From an uncultured Lachnospiraceae bacterium (GTDB lineage: Bacteria > Bacillota > Clostridia > Lachnospirales > Lachnospiraceae): a stretch of DNA of 38,981 nt. Each line of letters begins with the position of its first letter. Position 1 is the stretch's first letter. The stretch spans positions 1-38,981 of the forward strand of contig CAJUED010000037.1 in the NCBI GenBank assembly GCA_910585075.1. Reading direction: 5' to 3'. The notes below the pieces were generated by a model, which was not told the DNA's origin, searched no databases, and was given only the letters and a program-made list of their open reading frames with translations. Below, in pieces: positions 31,792 through 38,981 of this stretch. The translations under genes and the position numbers were made by a program.

Positions 31792-33250
31792 AAATTTCCT
31801 CCCCCTTTCCGCCAAATACGCCTCTGGCCTTCTCGTAGGTGTAAGCCGTCCGTATCAGCTTCTTTTCCTGAAAACAGTCCCCAATCAGCTGCAGGCCTAT
31901 GGGCAGCCCCTTGGAATCCATCCCGCAGGGCATGCTCAGTCCCGGCAGTCCGGCCAGATTAATGGATATCGTATAAATATCTCCCAGGTACATCTTAAGC
32001 GGGTCGGAAAGGCTCTCTCCCAGCTTAGGCGCCGTAGTGGGCGCCACCGGTCCCAAAATCACATCATATTTTGCAAAGGCCTCGTCAAAAGCTTTTTTGA
32101 TCAAAGCCTTTACCCGCAGAGCCTTTAAATAGTAAGCATCATAATAACCGGAGCTGAGCACAAAGCTGCCCAGCATGATTCTGCGCTTTACCTCCGGGCC
32201 AAACCCTTCGGAGCGGGACTTTTTGTACATATTGTGAAGTCCCTCATAGTTTTCCGTGCGGTAGCCGTACTTGATGCCGTCAAACCGCTCCAGATTGGAG
32301 CTGGCCTCCGCCGCCGCAATAGTGTAATAGGTGGGTATCGCATACTCCACAAGACTTAAATCAAATTCCTCCACCAGCGCGCCCCTGTCCCTGAGCGCCT
32401 CCGCTGCCTTAAGAACCGCTTCTTTCACCTCCGGGTCAAGTCCTTCCCCAAAGTAATCCCTGGGAAGGCCGATGCGCATTCCTTTCACATCCTCCTTAAG
32501 GGCCTTTGTAAAATCCGTGTCATCCCTTTTCATGGAGGTGGAATCCTTCAGGTCATGGGAAGCGATGATTTCCATAATCGCAGCGCAATCCGCCACATCC
32601 TTGCACAAAGGCCCTATCTGATCCAGAGAAGAACCATAAGCCACCAGCCCGTAACGGGATACGGTTCCATAAGTGGGCTTTAATCCAACCACACCGCAGA
32701 AGGATGCGGGCTGACGGATAGAGCCCCCCGTATCGGATCCAAGGGCGTAAAAGCATTCCTTTGCCGCCACAGCCGCCGCGCTGCCTCCTGAGGAGCCCCC
32801 GGGCACATGCTCAGGATTCCATGGATTTCTCGTTACCCCAAAAGCCGAGGTTTCCGTGGTGGAGCCCATGGCAAACTCATCCATATTGGTTTTTCCCAAA
32901 ATCACCGCTCCCGCATTCTGCAGATTCAGCACCGCCTGGGCGGAAAAGGTGGGTACAAAATTTTCCAGAATTTTGGAGGAACAGGTTGTGGGCAGTCCCT
33001 CGGTGCACAGATTGTCCTTGATGGCAACCGGAACACCGGCCAACGGACCTTCAAAGCCCGCCTCTATCTTCTTCTGTATCTCTCTCGCCTTAGCAAGAGC
33101 CCCTTCCCTGTCAACCGTCACGTAACAGTGATATTTATCTTCGCTTTTTTCAATTTGGGAAAGGACAGCCTCCGTTGCCTCCACAGCGGTCACTTCCTTC
33201 TTTCTGATTGCTGCCGCAAGTGAAACGGCAGTCATATCCAATAATTCCAT
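31775..33250 (-). CDS. gatA: Aspartyl/glutamyl-tRNA amidotransferase subunit A
   Basis: GatA is the glutaminase subunit of GatCAB, releasing ammonia that is channelled to GatB. The 491-residue amidase-signature protein has the Ser-cisSer-Lys triad in order: K78 in PVAIKDN, the serine-rich GGSSGGSAAAVAA block, and GSDTGGSIRQPASFCG with the nucleophile. AGGAGG is eight bases upstream of the ATG. It begins 12 nt after the gatC stop and overlaps gatB, the usual gatCAB order. All catalytic residues are intact. Confidence 0.97.
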   Translation of the reverse strand: MELLDMTAVSLAAAIRKKEVTAVEATEAVLSQIEKSEDKYHCYVTVDREGALAKAREIQKKIEAGFEGPLAGVPVAIKDNLCTEGLPTTCSSKILENFVPTFSAQAVLNLQNAGAVILGKTNMDEFAMGSTTETSAFGVTRNPWNPEHVPGGSSGGSAAAVAAKECFYALGSDTGGSIRQPASFCGVVGLKPTYGTVSRYGLVAYGSSLDQIGPLCKDVADCAAIMEIIASHDLKDSTSMKRDDTDFTKALKEDVKGMRIGLPRDYFGEGLDPEVKEAVLKAAEALRDRGALVEEFDLSLVEYAIPTYYTIAAAEASSNLERFDGIKYGYRTENYEGLHNMYKKSRSEGFGPEVKRRIMLGSFVLSSGYYDAYYLKALRVKALIKKAFDEAFAKYDVILGPVAPTTAPKLGESLSDPLKMYLGDIYTISINLAGLPGLSMPCGMDSKGLPIGLQLIGDCFQEKKLIRTAYTYEKARGVFGGKGEEIYGKAI

Positions 33251-33262
33251 CTTCCGGTCCTC

Positions 33263-33556
33263 CTACTCAAATGTCCGCGGCACCACAAACATGCCGTCCT
33301 TTTCACCGGGTGCATTCTTTAAAATATCCTCACGCATATCGCCGTTTGTCACCACATCTTCCCGAAATACATTTTTAACCGGAAATACGTGGGACATGGG
33401 CTCCACACCTTCTGTGTCAAGCTCGTCCAGCTTGTCTATATAATCCAGCATACTTCCCATATCCTTCTTAGCCTGCTCCTTTTCCTCGGGGGAAAGCGCA
33501 AGCTTGGCCAGAATTCCTACATATTCAATGGTTTCGTCTGAAATGATATTTGCCAT
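33263..33556 (-). CDS. gatC: Aspartyl/glutamyl-tRNA amidotransferase subunit C
   Basis: GatC is the small scaffold that wraps GatA and GatB together. The 97-residue product shows the family pattern: ETIEYVGILAKLALSPEE at the N-terminus, then MLDYIDKLDELDTEGVEPMSHVFP and a C-terminal REDILKNAPGEKDGMFVVPRTFE. The frame opens to 33604, but I favour the ATG at 33556, eight bases after AAAGGA. The ATG at 33562 lies too close to the binding site. It leads the gatC-gatA-gatB operon. Confidence 0.93.
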   Translation of the reverse strand: MANIISDETIEYVGILAKLALSPEEKEQAKKDMGSMLDYIDKLDELDTEGVEPMSHVFPVKNVFREDVVTNGDMREDILKNAPGEKDGMFVVPRTFE

Positions 33557-33609
33557 CGCCATCTTCCTTTCTGCTGTTTTGCTGTTTTCCACAAAAAACT
33601 CCAATCTTT

Positions 33610-33638
33610 AATTTACTACTTTTAAGAACCGGTGTCCA
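33610..33638 (-). promoter_or_regulatory. Candidate gatCAB promoter
   Basis: On the minus strand TGGACA (33638-33633) and TAAATT (33615-33610) are 17 bases apart and lie about 50 bases upstream of gatC. AACCGGT/ACCGGTT repeats flank the -35 side (about 33627-33663). Confidence 0.4.
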
Positions 33639-33752
33639 CTGTTTTCATTCACGGAGAACCGGTTGCTTTTTATATTGACAAACCATCTACCTCTTTGGGA
33701 AATCAAACATTACCCATGTTAAAAAAAGCGTCGAAATGGAAAAGACCTTGTG

Positions 33753-33758
33753 GTAGAA
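33753..33758 (+). promoter_or_regulatory. Possible -10 box for the lipase gene
   Basis: TAGAAT lies about 45 bases before the lipase start. The matching -35 (TCGAAA, 17 bases upstream) is poor, so this is only a weak candidate. Confidence 0.25.
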
Positions 33759-33803
33759 TAAAAAAGGAAATAAGGCTGCGGAAATAAAGCGGCACGGAAT
33801 GAA

Positions 33804-35249
33804 ATGAAAATAATACAAAGAGGGCAGCAAACCATGATATTTTTACCGCATATCTATCTGATTATAAACTGGATACAGGGACTTGCACGGGTTTCTTTTG
33901 AGCGATACCTGCAACAGACGGGCTCTGACTTCGGTGGACTTAAACCAATGTGGAGGGAGGATGTTTCTCTCACCATTTCGATTTTTCTCTGCTACGGCGT
34001 CCTGGTGTGTCTGCTACACCTTATGCCTTTTGATTTTATTATTGCCTCCTGTAAGGGACGAAAAGAGCGGCTTTCTTTCCGATTGAACGTGATGAAAGGC
34101 GGGCGCAGGATTCTGCGGCTCTGTTTCTGGGGGATTTTAGCACAGCCCTTCCTGTATCTTTTCAGGCTCTATCGGATTCCCCTTCATTTTATAAACGGAA
34201 GCCACGGGTGGATACTTTTTCTGGACGGACTTTTCACCTTTCTCTTTTTCTATCTGCTTGTTATAAACGGCTCCTTACGGATTTTGTGTACCTGCCGCAG
34301 TCTTGGGGTTTGGAAAAGAGCTCTGTTTTTCTGCTTTTTGTGGATACCGGTAGTACATCTTTTTCCGTTGAAATATTTAAGCAAACGGGCAAAGATTGAG
34401 CTGGATGCGGAAATCTGCCGTTTTGAAAACCATCTGAAACGGGACGGCGCCATGATCTGCGCTACCAGATATCCCATCTTGCTGCTTCACGGGATCGGCT
34501 TTCGGGATCTTCAATATTTTAATTACTGGGGCCGCATTCCAAAGGAACTGGTGCGTAATGGTGCTGTTGTTTACTACGGCCATCAGGAAGCCTGGGGCAC
34601 CATAGAAAATAACGGACAGGTTATCAGAGAAAAATTAAAAGAAGTGCTTGCGGAAAATCACTGCGACAAGGTAAACATCATTGCCCACTCAAAAGGGGGC
34701 CTTGACGCCCGCTACCTGATTTCCGGGCTGGGCATGGATGAGCACGTAGCTTCGCTCACCACCATATCCACCCCTCACATGGGCTCGGAGCTTTTAAATA
34801 TTTTAAACAGACTTCCCGACAGGGTTTACCGGTTTGTGTCCTCTCTTTTTGATAAGTCCTATGCCAGATTTGGAGATGCAAATCCCGACTGTTATCATGC
34901 CAGCAAGCAGCTCTCCCCCGGATTCTGTCAGGAATTCAATCAAAAATATCCTGACTCTCCCAGGGTCTATTACCAGAGCTATGCTTCTTATGTGAAGCAC
35001 GTCCTGGGAGACCCTATGCTCAGCATTCCAAACCTTCTCATGCGTCTTTTGGGGGCTTCCCAAAATGACGGGCTGGTCAGCGTGCCCTCCGCCAAATGGG
35101 GGCGCTTTAAGCGGGTCTTTGTAAGTACGGGCAGGCGGGGCATTTCCCACGGGGATATGATCGATTTAAAGCGGGAGGATTATAAAGGATTTGATGTAAT
35201 AGAAGCTTACGTAAAAATTGTAGCGGAGTTAAAAGAGATGGGATTTTAA
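33804..35249 (+). CDS. Membrane-anchored lipase-like alpha/beta hydrolase
   Basis: A 481-residue protein joining an N-terminal membrane region to a lipase domain. Hydrophobic helices lie at about residues 55-80, 103-125, 136-158 and 172-190. The hydrolase domain starts at YPILLLHGIG (oxyanion HG at 229-230). The nucleophile is S296 in IIAHSKGGLD, the acid lies in SQNDGLVSVPSA, and the histidine is in GISHGDMID. This matches triacylglycerol lipases and related esterases, although activity on lipids is an inference. The start is uncertain: ATG at 33804 has a weak GGA upstream, while ATG at 33834 follows AGAGGG by ten bases. A terminator follows the stop codon. It converges on the carboxylesterase gene. 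Confidence 0.8.
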   Translation: MKIIQRGQQTMIFLPHIYLIINWIQGLARVSFERYLQQTGSDFGGLKPMWREDVSLTISIFLCYGVLVCLLHLMPFDFIIASCKGRKERLSFRLNVMKGGRRILRLCFWGILAQPFLYLFRLYRIPLHFINGSHGWILFLDGLFTFLFFYLLVINGSLRILCTCRSLGVWKRALFFCFLWIPVVHLFPLKYLSKRAKIELDAEICRFENHLKRDGAMICATRYPILLLHGIGFRDLQYFNYWGRIPKELVRNGAVVYYGHQEAWGTIENNGQVIREKLKEVLAENHCDKVNIIAHSKGGLDARYLISGLGMDEHVASLTTISTPHMGSELLNILNRLPDRVYRFVSSLFDKSYARFGDANPDCYHASKQLSPGFCQEFNQKYPDSPRVYYQSYASYVKHVLGDPMLSIPNLLMRLLGASQNDGLVSVPSAKWGRFKRVFVSTGRRGISHGDMIDLKREDYKGFDVIEAYVKIVAELKEMGF

Positions 35250-35293
35250 AAAAGGGCAGGCCGTACGTTTATTGTACGAACCTGTCCCTTTTT
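35247..35293. terminator. Bidirectional terminator between lipase and carboxylesterase
   Basis: AAAAAGGGCAGG pairs with CCTGTCCCTTTTT, and inside it GTAC pairs with GTAC. The stem is flanked by A and T tracts, so it should stop transcription from both sides. Repeat copy E overlaps its right-hand T tract. Confidence 0.8.
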
Positions 35294-35331
35294 ATCAATA
35301 ATCTGACTGCGGAACTCCGCAACGTTTGGTG
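35289..35331 (-). repeat. Intergenic hairpin repeat, copy E
   Basis: On the minus strand: ACCAAACG, stem TGCGG-AGTT-CCGCA, then GTCAGATTATTG and an A-rich end. The stem sequence differs fully from copies B and D but stays paired. The 3' end runs into the terminator at 35247-35293. Confidence 0.7.
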
Positions 35332-35385
35332 TCCTTTCGTGCTCGTCAAACATGCTCCGAAACTTGCTGCAACCCTGCCATACTT

Positions 35386-36954
35386 TTAATGTTGTATCCC
35401 GCTTTCACTGTCCGCCATCATTTCCATCAGATTAAAAGGCGGAAGGATACTGTCAATCTTTTCATACAGCTTATCATCATAGTTATAGCGCAGCTGGCAT
35501 TCCCTGTCAAAAATCATGGTCGGCTCCACATCCTCCGTAACCTTCTCCCATGCGGGAAGCTCCGCGCACTCCGGCTTCCCTGTTCTTGCAAAGGTCATAA
35601 AGGATTCAAATATCTGTCTCTCCAGCTTCTCCCTCACATTCGGGATCTGGCATACCTCCACCAGCTCCGTGTTGTGGAAGAAGAAAGGAATATCGGAACA
35701 GTGCCATGCGATTTTGTTGTGATGTATGGGAAATTCCAGTGTGAAATTATACAGATAAGTACCGGCTTTTTCCCCTTTTGCATGCATCTTTGCAAGACGC
35801 TTTGAGGGCTGTCTCATAGCACGGTCAATGGCAAGCAGGTCGGCCGGATTTTTCCCCGGATAAGTCTCCTTAAAAAGACTTATCATCTCATCCGTTTTTT
35901 CACCGTAAACGGCCCGGATGATTTCCTTCATCCCATCCTCCGTCAATTGATTCTTGTCATAAGGTGTGGGCGCAAAATTGAATTCGCCAAACACACTTCC
36001 CACCATAATCGGAATTTCAAGTGCATGGTCCCTAAACCCGTAGTCTAATGGATTCCCCTTAAAATAATCATTAACCAGCGGGGCGCTGCATCCAACATAC
36101 CCGCCTTTTTCGGCAACGCTTGGGCTTACTTTTTCATAGGCCTTTACCAGTTCATAATAGGGAACCGTCTCAAGCTTTTCAACCTGTTCCTCCGGTATGT
36201 CCAGTTCTCCAAGCAGCGCCGTCACAATCGCCCGCCCGTCCCCGGTGCAGGATGGCAAAAGCATTTTGTCGCCAACGCCGCTCATAATCAGCCCCTTGTG
36301 GAAAAGGCCGTCCGCATCTGCAATCTGCATCAGATCCGCAACCTTCATTCCGCCGCCGGACTGACCGAAAATCGTTACATTTTCCGGGTCGCCGCCAAAT
36401 AATGCAATATTGTCATGCACCCACTTAAGGGCCGCAACCATGTCTGCATGACCTGCATTTCCTGAATTTTTATACTTTTCTCCAAAGGGAGAAAGGTCAA
36501 GATAGCCCAGAATATTCAGCCTGTGGTTTACCGTTACCGCCACCACATCCCCCTTCATGCACATGTTAAATCCGTCATATGTAACATTCTCTATGGCGGA
36601 GCCTGACTCGTATCCGCCTCCGTGGAACCATACGATCACCGGCAGCTTCTTCCCTGCATCCAAAGCCTTGGTCCAGATGTTCAGGTTCTGGCAGTTTTCA
36701 TCCTGAGGCCAGTAGCGGTGAGGCACCATAAGCTCTCCGTCAGGTGTATCCTTCTCCATAAGAGGACATACAAATCCATAGGAACAGGCATCCTTTACGC
36801 CCTCCCAGACTGCCGGCTTCGGCATCTGGAATCTGCCCGCCTTTGCATAGGGGACGCCCTTAAAAATATAGGCGCCGTTGTAAAAATACCCTTTCAGTTT
36901 TCCGCCTGTGGTTTCAAGCACAGGTACGTCGTCATAGCGAAATTCTTTTTCCAT
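35386..36954 (-). CDS. Type B carboxylesterase/lipase
   Basis: A 522-residue alpha/beta hydrolase of the carboxylesterase family. The oxyanion hole is HGGG at 111-114. The nucleophile is S199 in FGQSGGGMK. The late HCSDIPFFFHN motif carries the catalytic histidine. The early block GVPYAKAGRFQMP and the QDENCQNLNIW segment with its cysteine are also typical. Family members cleave esters of short acyl chains, but the natural substrate is unknown. GGAGG lies six bases before the ATG. A sigma-A promoter about 390 nt upstream (37343-37371) would drive it through a long leader, unless a second promoter near the start is used. Confidence 0.92.
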   Translation of the reverse strand: MEKEFRYDDVPVLETTGGKLKGYFYNGAYIFKGVPYAKAGRFQMPKPAVWEGVKDACSYGFVCPLMEKDTPDGELMVPHRYWPQDENCQNLNIWTKALDAGKKLPVIVWFHGGGYESGSAIENVTYDGFNMCMKGDVVAVTVNHRLNILGYLDLSPFGEKYKNSGNAGHADMVAALKWVHDNIALFGGDPENVTIFGQSGGGMKVADLMQIADADGLFHKGLIMSGVGDKMLLPSCTGDGRAIVTALLGELDIPEEQVEKLETVPYYELVKAYEKVSPSVAEKGGYVGCSAPLVNDYFKGNPLDYGFRDHALEIPIMVGSVFGEFNFAPTPYDKNQLTEDGMKEIIRAVYGEKTDEMISLFKETYPGKNPADLLAIDRAMRQPSKRLAKMHAKGEKAGTYLYNFTLEFPIHHNKIAWHCSDIPFFFHNTELVEVCQIPNVREKLERQIFESFMTFARTGKPECAELPAWEKVTEDVEPTMIFDRECQLRYNYDDKLYEKIDSILPPFNLMEMMADSESGIQH

Positions 36955-37172
36955 TTTTTTCCTCCGTTCTTGTTGTATACATACTGTACTGTCTCTTGTG
37001 ATTCCCGTTCTGCAAAAATTCTTACTTTCTGCCGCAGCATTTTTCCCGTCCAGCCAAAGTCCCCTTCTTCTTCCATGTAAGAGAGAAATCCATCCATAGT
37101 TTTATCCAGGCTCCCTGCACCTTCCCCGACCTTGCTTTCGCCGTCCGCATATTCGAATATAATATTTTTCAT
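36894..37172 (-). CDS. Possible small protein upstream of the carboxylesterase
   Basis: A 92-codon frame with coding-like codon use (MKNIIFEYADGESKVGEGAG..., then WTGKMLRQKVRIFAERESQ). It begins with ATG after a weak GGGA and ends 61 nt inside the carboxylesterase start, in another frame. I recognise no family. The overlap and weak binding site argue against it, but the composition and the promoter upstream leave it open. A short fragment or leader peptide is an alternative. Confidence 0.25.
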   Translation of the reverse strand: MKNIIFEYADGESKVGEGAGSLDKTMDGFLSYMEEEGDFGWTGKMLRQKVRIFAERESQETVQYVYNKNGGKKWKKNFAMTTYLCLKPQAEN

Positions 37173-37726
37173 TTATTCCCGGGTGCAGACGCCGTACAGA
37201 CCCAGACCGGTATTTACAGCCATACGGAGACAATTCATAAGAGCCCGGCGTAAAGCCAGGTACCTGTTTAACCGAAGGCCGAACGATTACGTTTTCTGCT
37301 GTGGTCTCTGACCATTCCATTACCTTTTTAGTGCTATTTACTATTATACAAAGTTGCGCCGACAGCTTCAATAAAAAAGTAACGGAAACTATTTCTCTGA
37401 AATTTCATATACTTAAAATTTATTTTTTGATTTTATAAAATTCCCTTGCATAAATCCCCGATACATGCTATTTTATACTCATATTTGGTAAGTTTCCACA
37501 CAGCTCGTTTCGAGCCTTTCATGTGTGTCCGCTCCGATTTGGCAGATTACCGGAGCATCAAGCATCAAATTTCAGGCTTTTCGCCGGAATTTCAAGATAA
37601 CTTCATATTTTGTAAATGTATGTGCGGCGGGAAGATGCTCTTTTGTACCTGACGGAGTGTGCCCTCCATGCACACGTACATGCACTGACATAGCATGTAT
37701 ACTCTCAGGATACAAAGGAGGAAAAT
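36955..37726. other. Long intergenic region before the Rpn gene
   Basis: About 770 nt without a firm gene. It holds the possible small protein 36894-37172, a good minus-strand promoter at 37343-37371, and a hairpin GTGTGC-CCTCCAT-GCACAC near 37656-37675 upstream of the Rpn gene. A plus-strand promoter is possible (TTGCAT at 37446, TATTTT 17 bases on). Otherwise I see nothing supported. Confidence 0.5.
37343..37371 (-). promoter_or_regulatory. Sigma-A promoter, near consensus
   Basis: On the minus strand TTGAAG (37371-37366) and TATAAT (37348-37343) are 17 bases apart. It points toward the possible small protein and the carboxylesterase gene. Confidence 0.65.
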
Positions 37727-38902
37727 TTGAGAAAGAAAAAAGTATCATCCGCCAGGCGGCAACAGGCAAAAAAACTTCAGACAGAGGTGGGACAGGTACG
37801 GGATGTGAACAGCCGTACCATTTTTAAAAATCCGGTACTGGTATCCCAGTTTTTGCGGGATAATCTCGATATCCCAATTTTAAAGAACGTAAAACCGGAA
37901 GACATTGAAGACGTTACCGAACGCTATCAGGCTTATCTGGGGATTTCCTTTGAGACGGATACTGTAAAAAGAATACGCTTAAGAGGCGAAGGTGCGGATT
38001 CACAGTTATATCTCATTTCATTAATTGAACATAAAAGCACAGTTGACTACAATGTAGCCATGCAGCTTCTCCGCTATATGGTGTGTATCTGGAACGAATA
38101 CGCAAAAGAAGCGGAAAGACACCAAAAGGGAATCTCCCGCACAAAAGGCTTCCGGTATCCTGCCATACTTCCGGTCGTCTACTATGAGGGAAATCAGAAC
38201 TGGACGGCGGACTTACGACTTCGAGACAGGATTATGATGACAGATATATTGGGGCAATATGTACCTGATTTCACTTATCAGGTAATCAGGATACACGATT
38301 ACACCAACGAAGAACTCCTCGACCGGAAAGACGAAATGTCTCTGCTTATGATGATAAATAAAGTGCAGACGGCGGAGGATATGACCCGGTTTCTCCAAAG
38401 CGAACAGAACAAAATTGCGGAGATTGTTTCAAAGGCTCCCTCTCATATGCTTGATATCATTGCAGCCACTATTTGGAGTCTCTGCATTAAAATGAATATG
38501 CCTGTGGATGATGCGAAAGAATGTGTGAAGAAAGTGAAGGACAGGGATATGGGGTATTTATTTGAAAATATGGAAAAGATGGATATTCAGGCGGAGCGAA
38601 AGAAAACGGCAGAGGCGGAAAGGAAAGCTGCATTGGCAGAACAAAAAGCAAAATCGGCAGAACAAAAGGTTGCTCGAGAGCTAAAAGCTGCAAAAGTTGC
38701 TCAAGCTAAAGCAGCTCAGGAAATAAAAGAGTTAAAAGAAAAAAACGAACAGCAACTGGAATCAGCCATTAAAAATTATATACAGCTTTGTTGTCAGTTC
38801 CATATGGAAAAAGATGGCGCTAAGTCGCTGTTGATGGGAAAATATCATCTGAATAAATCGGCCGCAGAGGATAAAATACGGAAATATTGGGAAAATTCAT
38901 AA
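37727..38902 (+). CDS. Rpn family recombination-promoting nuclease/putative transposase
   Basis: A 391-residue member of the Rpn/YhgA-like group (PD-(D/E)XK nuclease family), numerous in Lachnospiraceae. The core nuclease lies at about residues 55-240. LYLISLIEHKSTVDYNVAMQLLRYM holds the E-x-K pair (E101, K103), and KGFRYPAILPVVYYEG is the next conserved block. The C-terminal 280-355 is a charged coiled coil rich in A, E and K. In E. coli, Rpn proteins cut DNA and promote RecA-independent recombination; the role here is inferred. The gene starts with TTG at 37727, five bases after AAAGGAGG, and this site decides the start. A terminal-repeat-like sequence of another mobile element lies downstream. 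Confidence 0.88.
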   Translation: MRKKKVSSARRQQAKKLQTEVGQVRDVNSRTIFKNPVLVSQFLRDNLDIPILKNVKPEDIEDVTERYQAYLGISFETDTVKRIRLRGEGADSQLYLISLIEHKSTVDYNVAMQLLRYMVCIWNEYAKEAERHQKGISRTKGFRYPAILPVVYYEGNQNWTADLRLRDRIMMTDILGQYVPDFTYQVIRIHDYTNEELLDRKDEMSLLMMINKVQTAEDMTRFLQSEQNKIAEIVSKAPSHMLDIIAATIWSLCIKMNMPVDDAKECVKKVKDRDMGYLFENMEKMDIQAERKKTAEAERKAALAEQKAKSAEQKVARELKAAKVAQAKAAQEIKELKEKNEQQLESAIKNYIQLCCQFHMEKDGAKSLLMGKYHLNKSAAEDKIRKYWENS

Positions 38903-38929
38903 GGCTGAGTTTTTAAAGTACAGCTATTA

Positions 38930-38958
38930 ATGAGGCTGTTTCAAGTTTTGTGTAAACT
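38930..38958 (+). mobile_element. Possible IS256-type terminal repeat at the window edge
   Basis: A stretch of about 29 bases (TGAGGCTGTTTCAAGTTTTG and then TGTAAACTC) resembles the ends of IS256-family elements as I remember them. The rest of any element would lie beyond the window. I cannot confirm it, because neither transposase nor the other end is present. Confidence 0.35.
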
Positions 38959-38981
38959 CAAAAAACTGATATAAGATATAT

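Noticed and set aside
37102..37371. 89-codon frame upstream of the possible small protein
   Set aside because: Its candidate start has the binding site too close, and the end runs into basic low-quality sequence. I could not support it over the frame at 36894-37172.
1..38981. CRISPR array, tRNA, rRNA or prophage genes
   Set aside because: I saw no regularly spaced repeats, no tRNA or rRNA sequence, and no phage structural genes or integrase.

Overview
The window looks like chromosomal DNA of a spore-forming member of the Clostridia, most likely a gut Lachnospiraceae species. This rests on a SpoVAC homologue, several lineage-typical proteins (DUF6062, DUF6106, DUF2225, an Rpn-type nuclease), co-occurrence of GlnRS with GatCAB, strong Shine-Dalgarno sites, and a moderate base composition with AT-rich intergenic gaps. 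No rRNA, tRNA, prophage or CRISPR array is visible. Most genes lie on the minus strand. Nearly all are ordinary core metabolism; the less explained signal is in the intergenic DNA and in a few accessory proteins.

Layout. 68-6234: glutamate synthase (gltD, gltB), with a good promoter and an upstream terminator. 6491-8324: a three-domain S1 RNA-binding protein translationally overlapped with a CPBP membrane protease. 8498-11293: an MBOAT O-acyltransferase and a secreted SGNH hydrolase, a probable envelope O-acetylation pair. 11575-12054: a lone spoVAC. 12101-13500: a TetR regulator and DUF6062 protein, with a palindromic operator candidate upstream. 13881-14609: an acidic membrane-anchored protein ending in a 106-bp palindrome. 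14738-20696: a MocR regulator, DUF2225 protein, glnS with an apparently frameshifted 5' end, and a GAF/PAS sensor without an output domain. 20887-22913: guaB and a DUF6106 membrane protein. 23345-24214: a membrane-anchored protein with a textbook promoter.

24261-28863 is an aspartate-family amino acid cluster transcribed as ACT regulator, homoserine dehydrogenase, ApgM-type phosphotransferase (candidate homoserine kinase), then aspartate kinase. 28941-33556 holds gatC-gatA-gatB followed by a MATE transporter. 33804-36954 holds a membrane-anchored lipase and a type B carboxylesterase in converging orientation. The right end carries an Rpn/PD-(D/E)XK nuclease with a TTG start and, past it, what resembles the terminal repeat of an IS256-type element.

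The most interesting non-genic signal is a family of about 45-nt repeats scattered through intergenic gaps (near 6267, 6340, 8455, 13819, 20745 and 35289). They share the flanks ACCAAACG and GCTTATTG around a short hairpin whose stem changes sequence but stays paired, and most copies abut transcription terminators. Other points are the glnS 5' frameshift, a structured intergenic element at 19083-19205, and the homoserine-kinase candidate.
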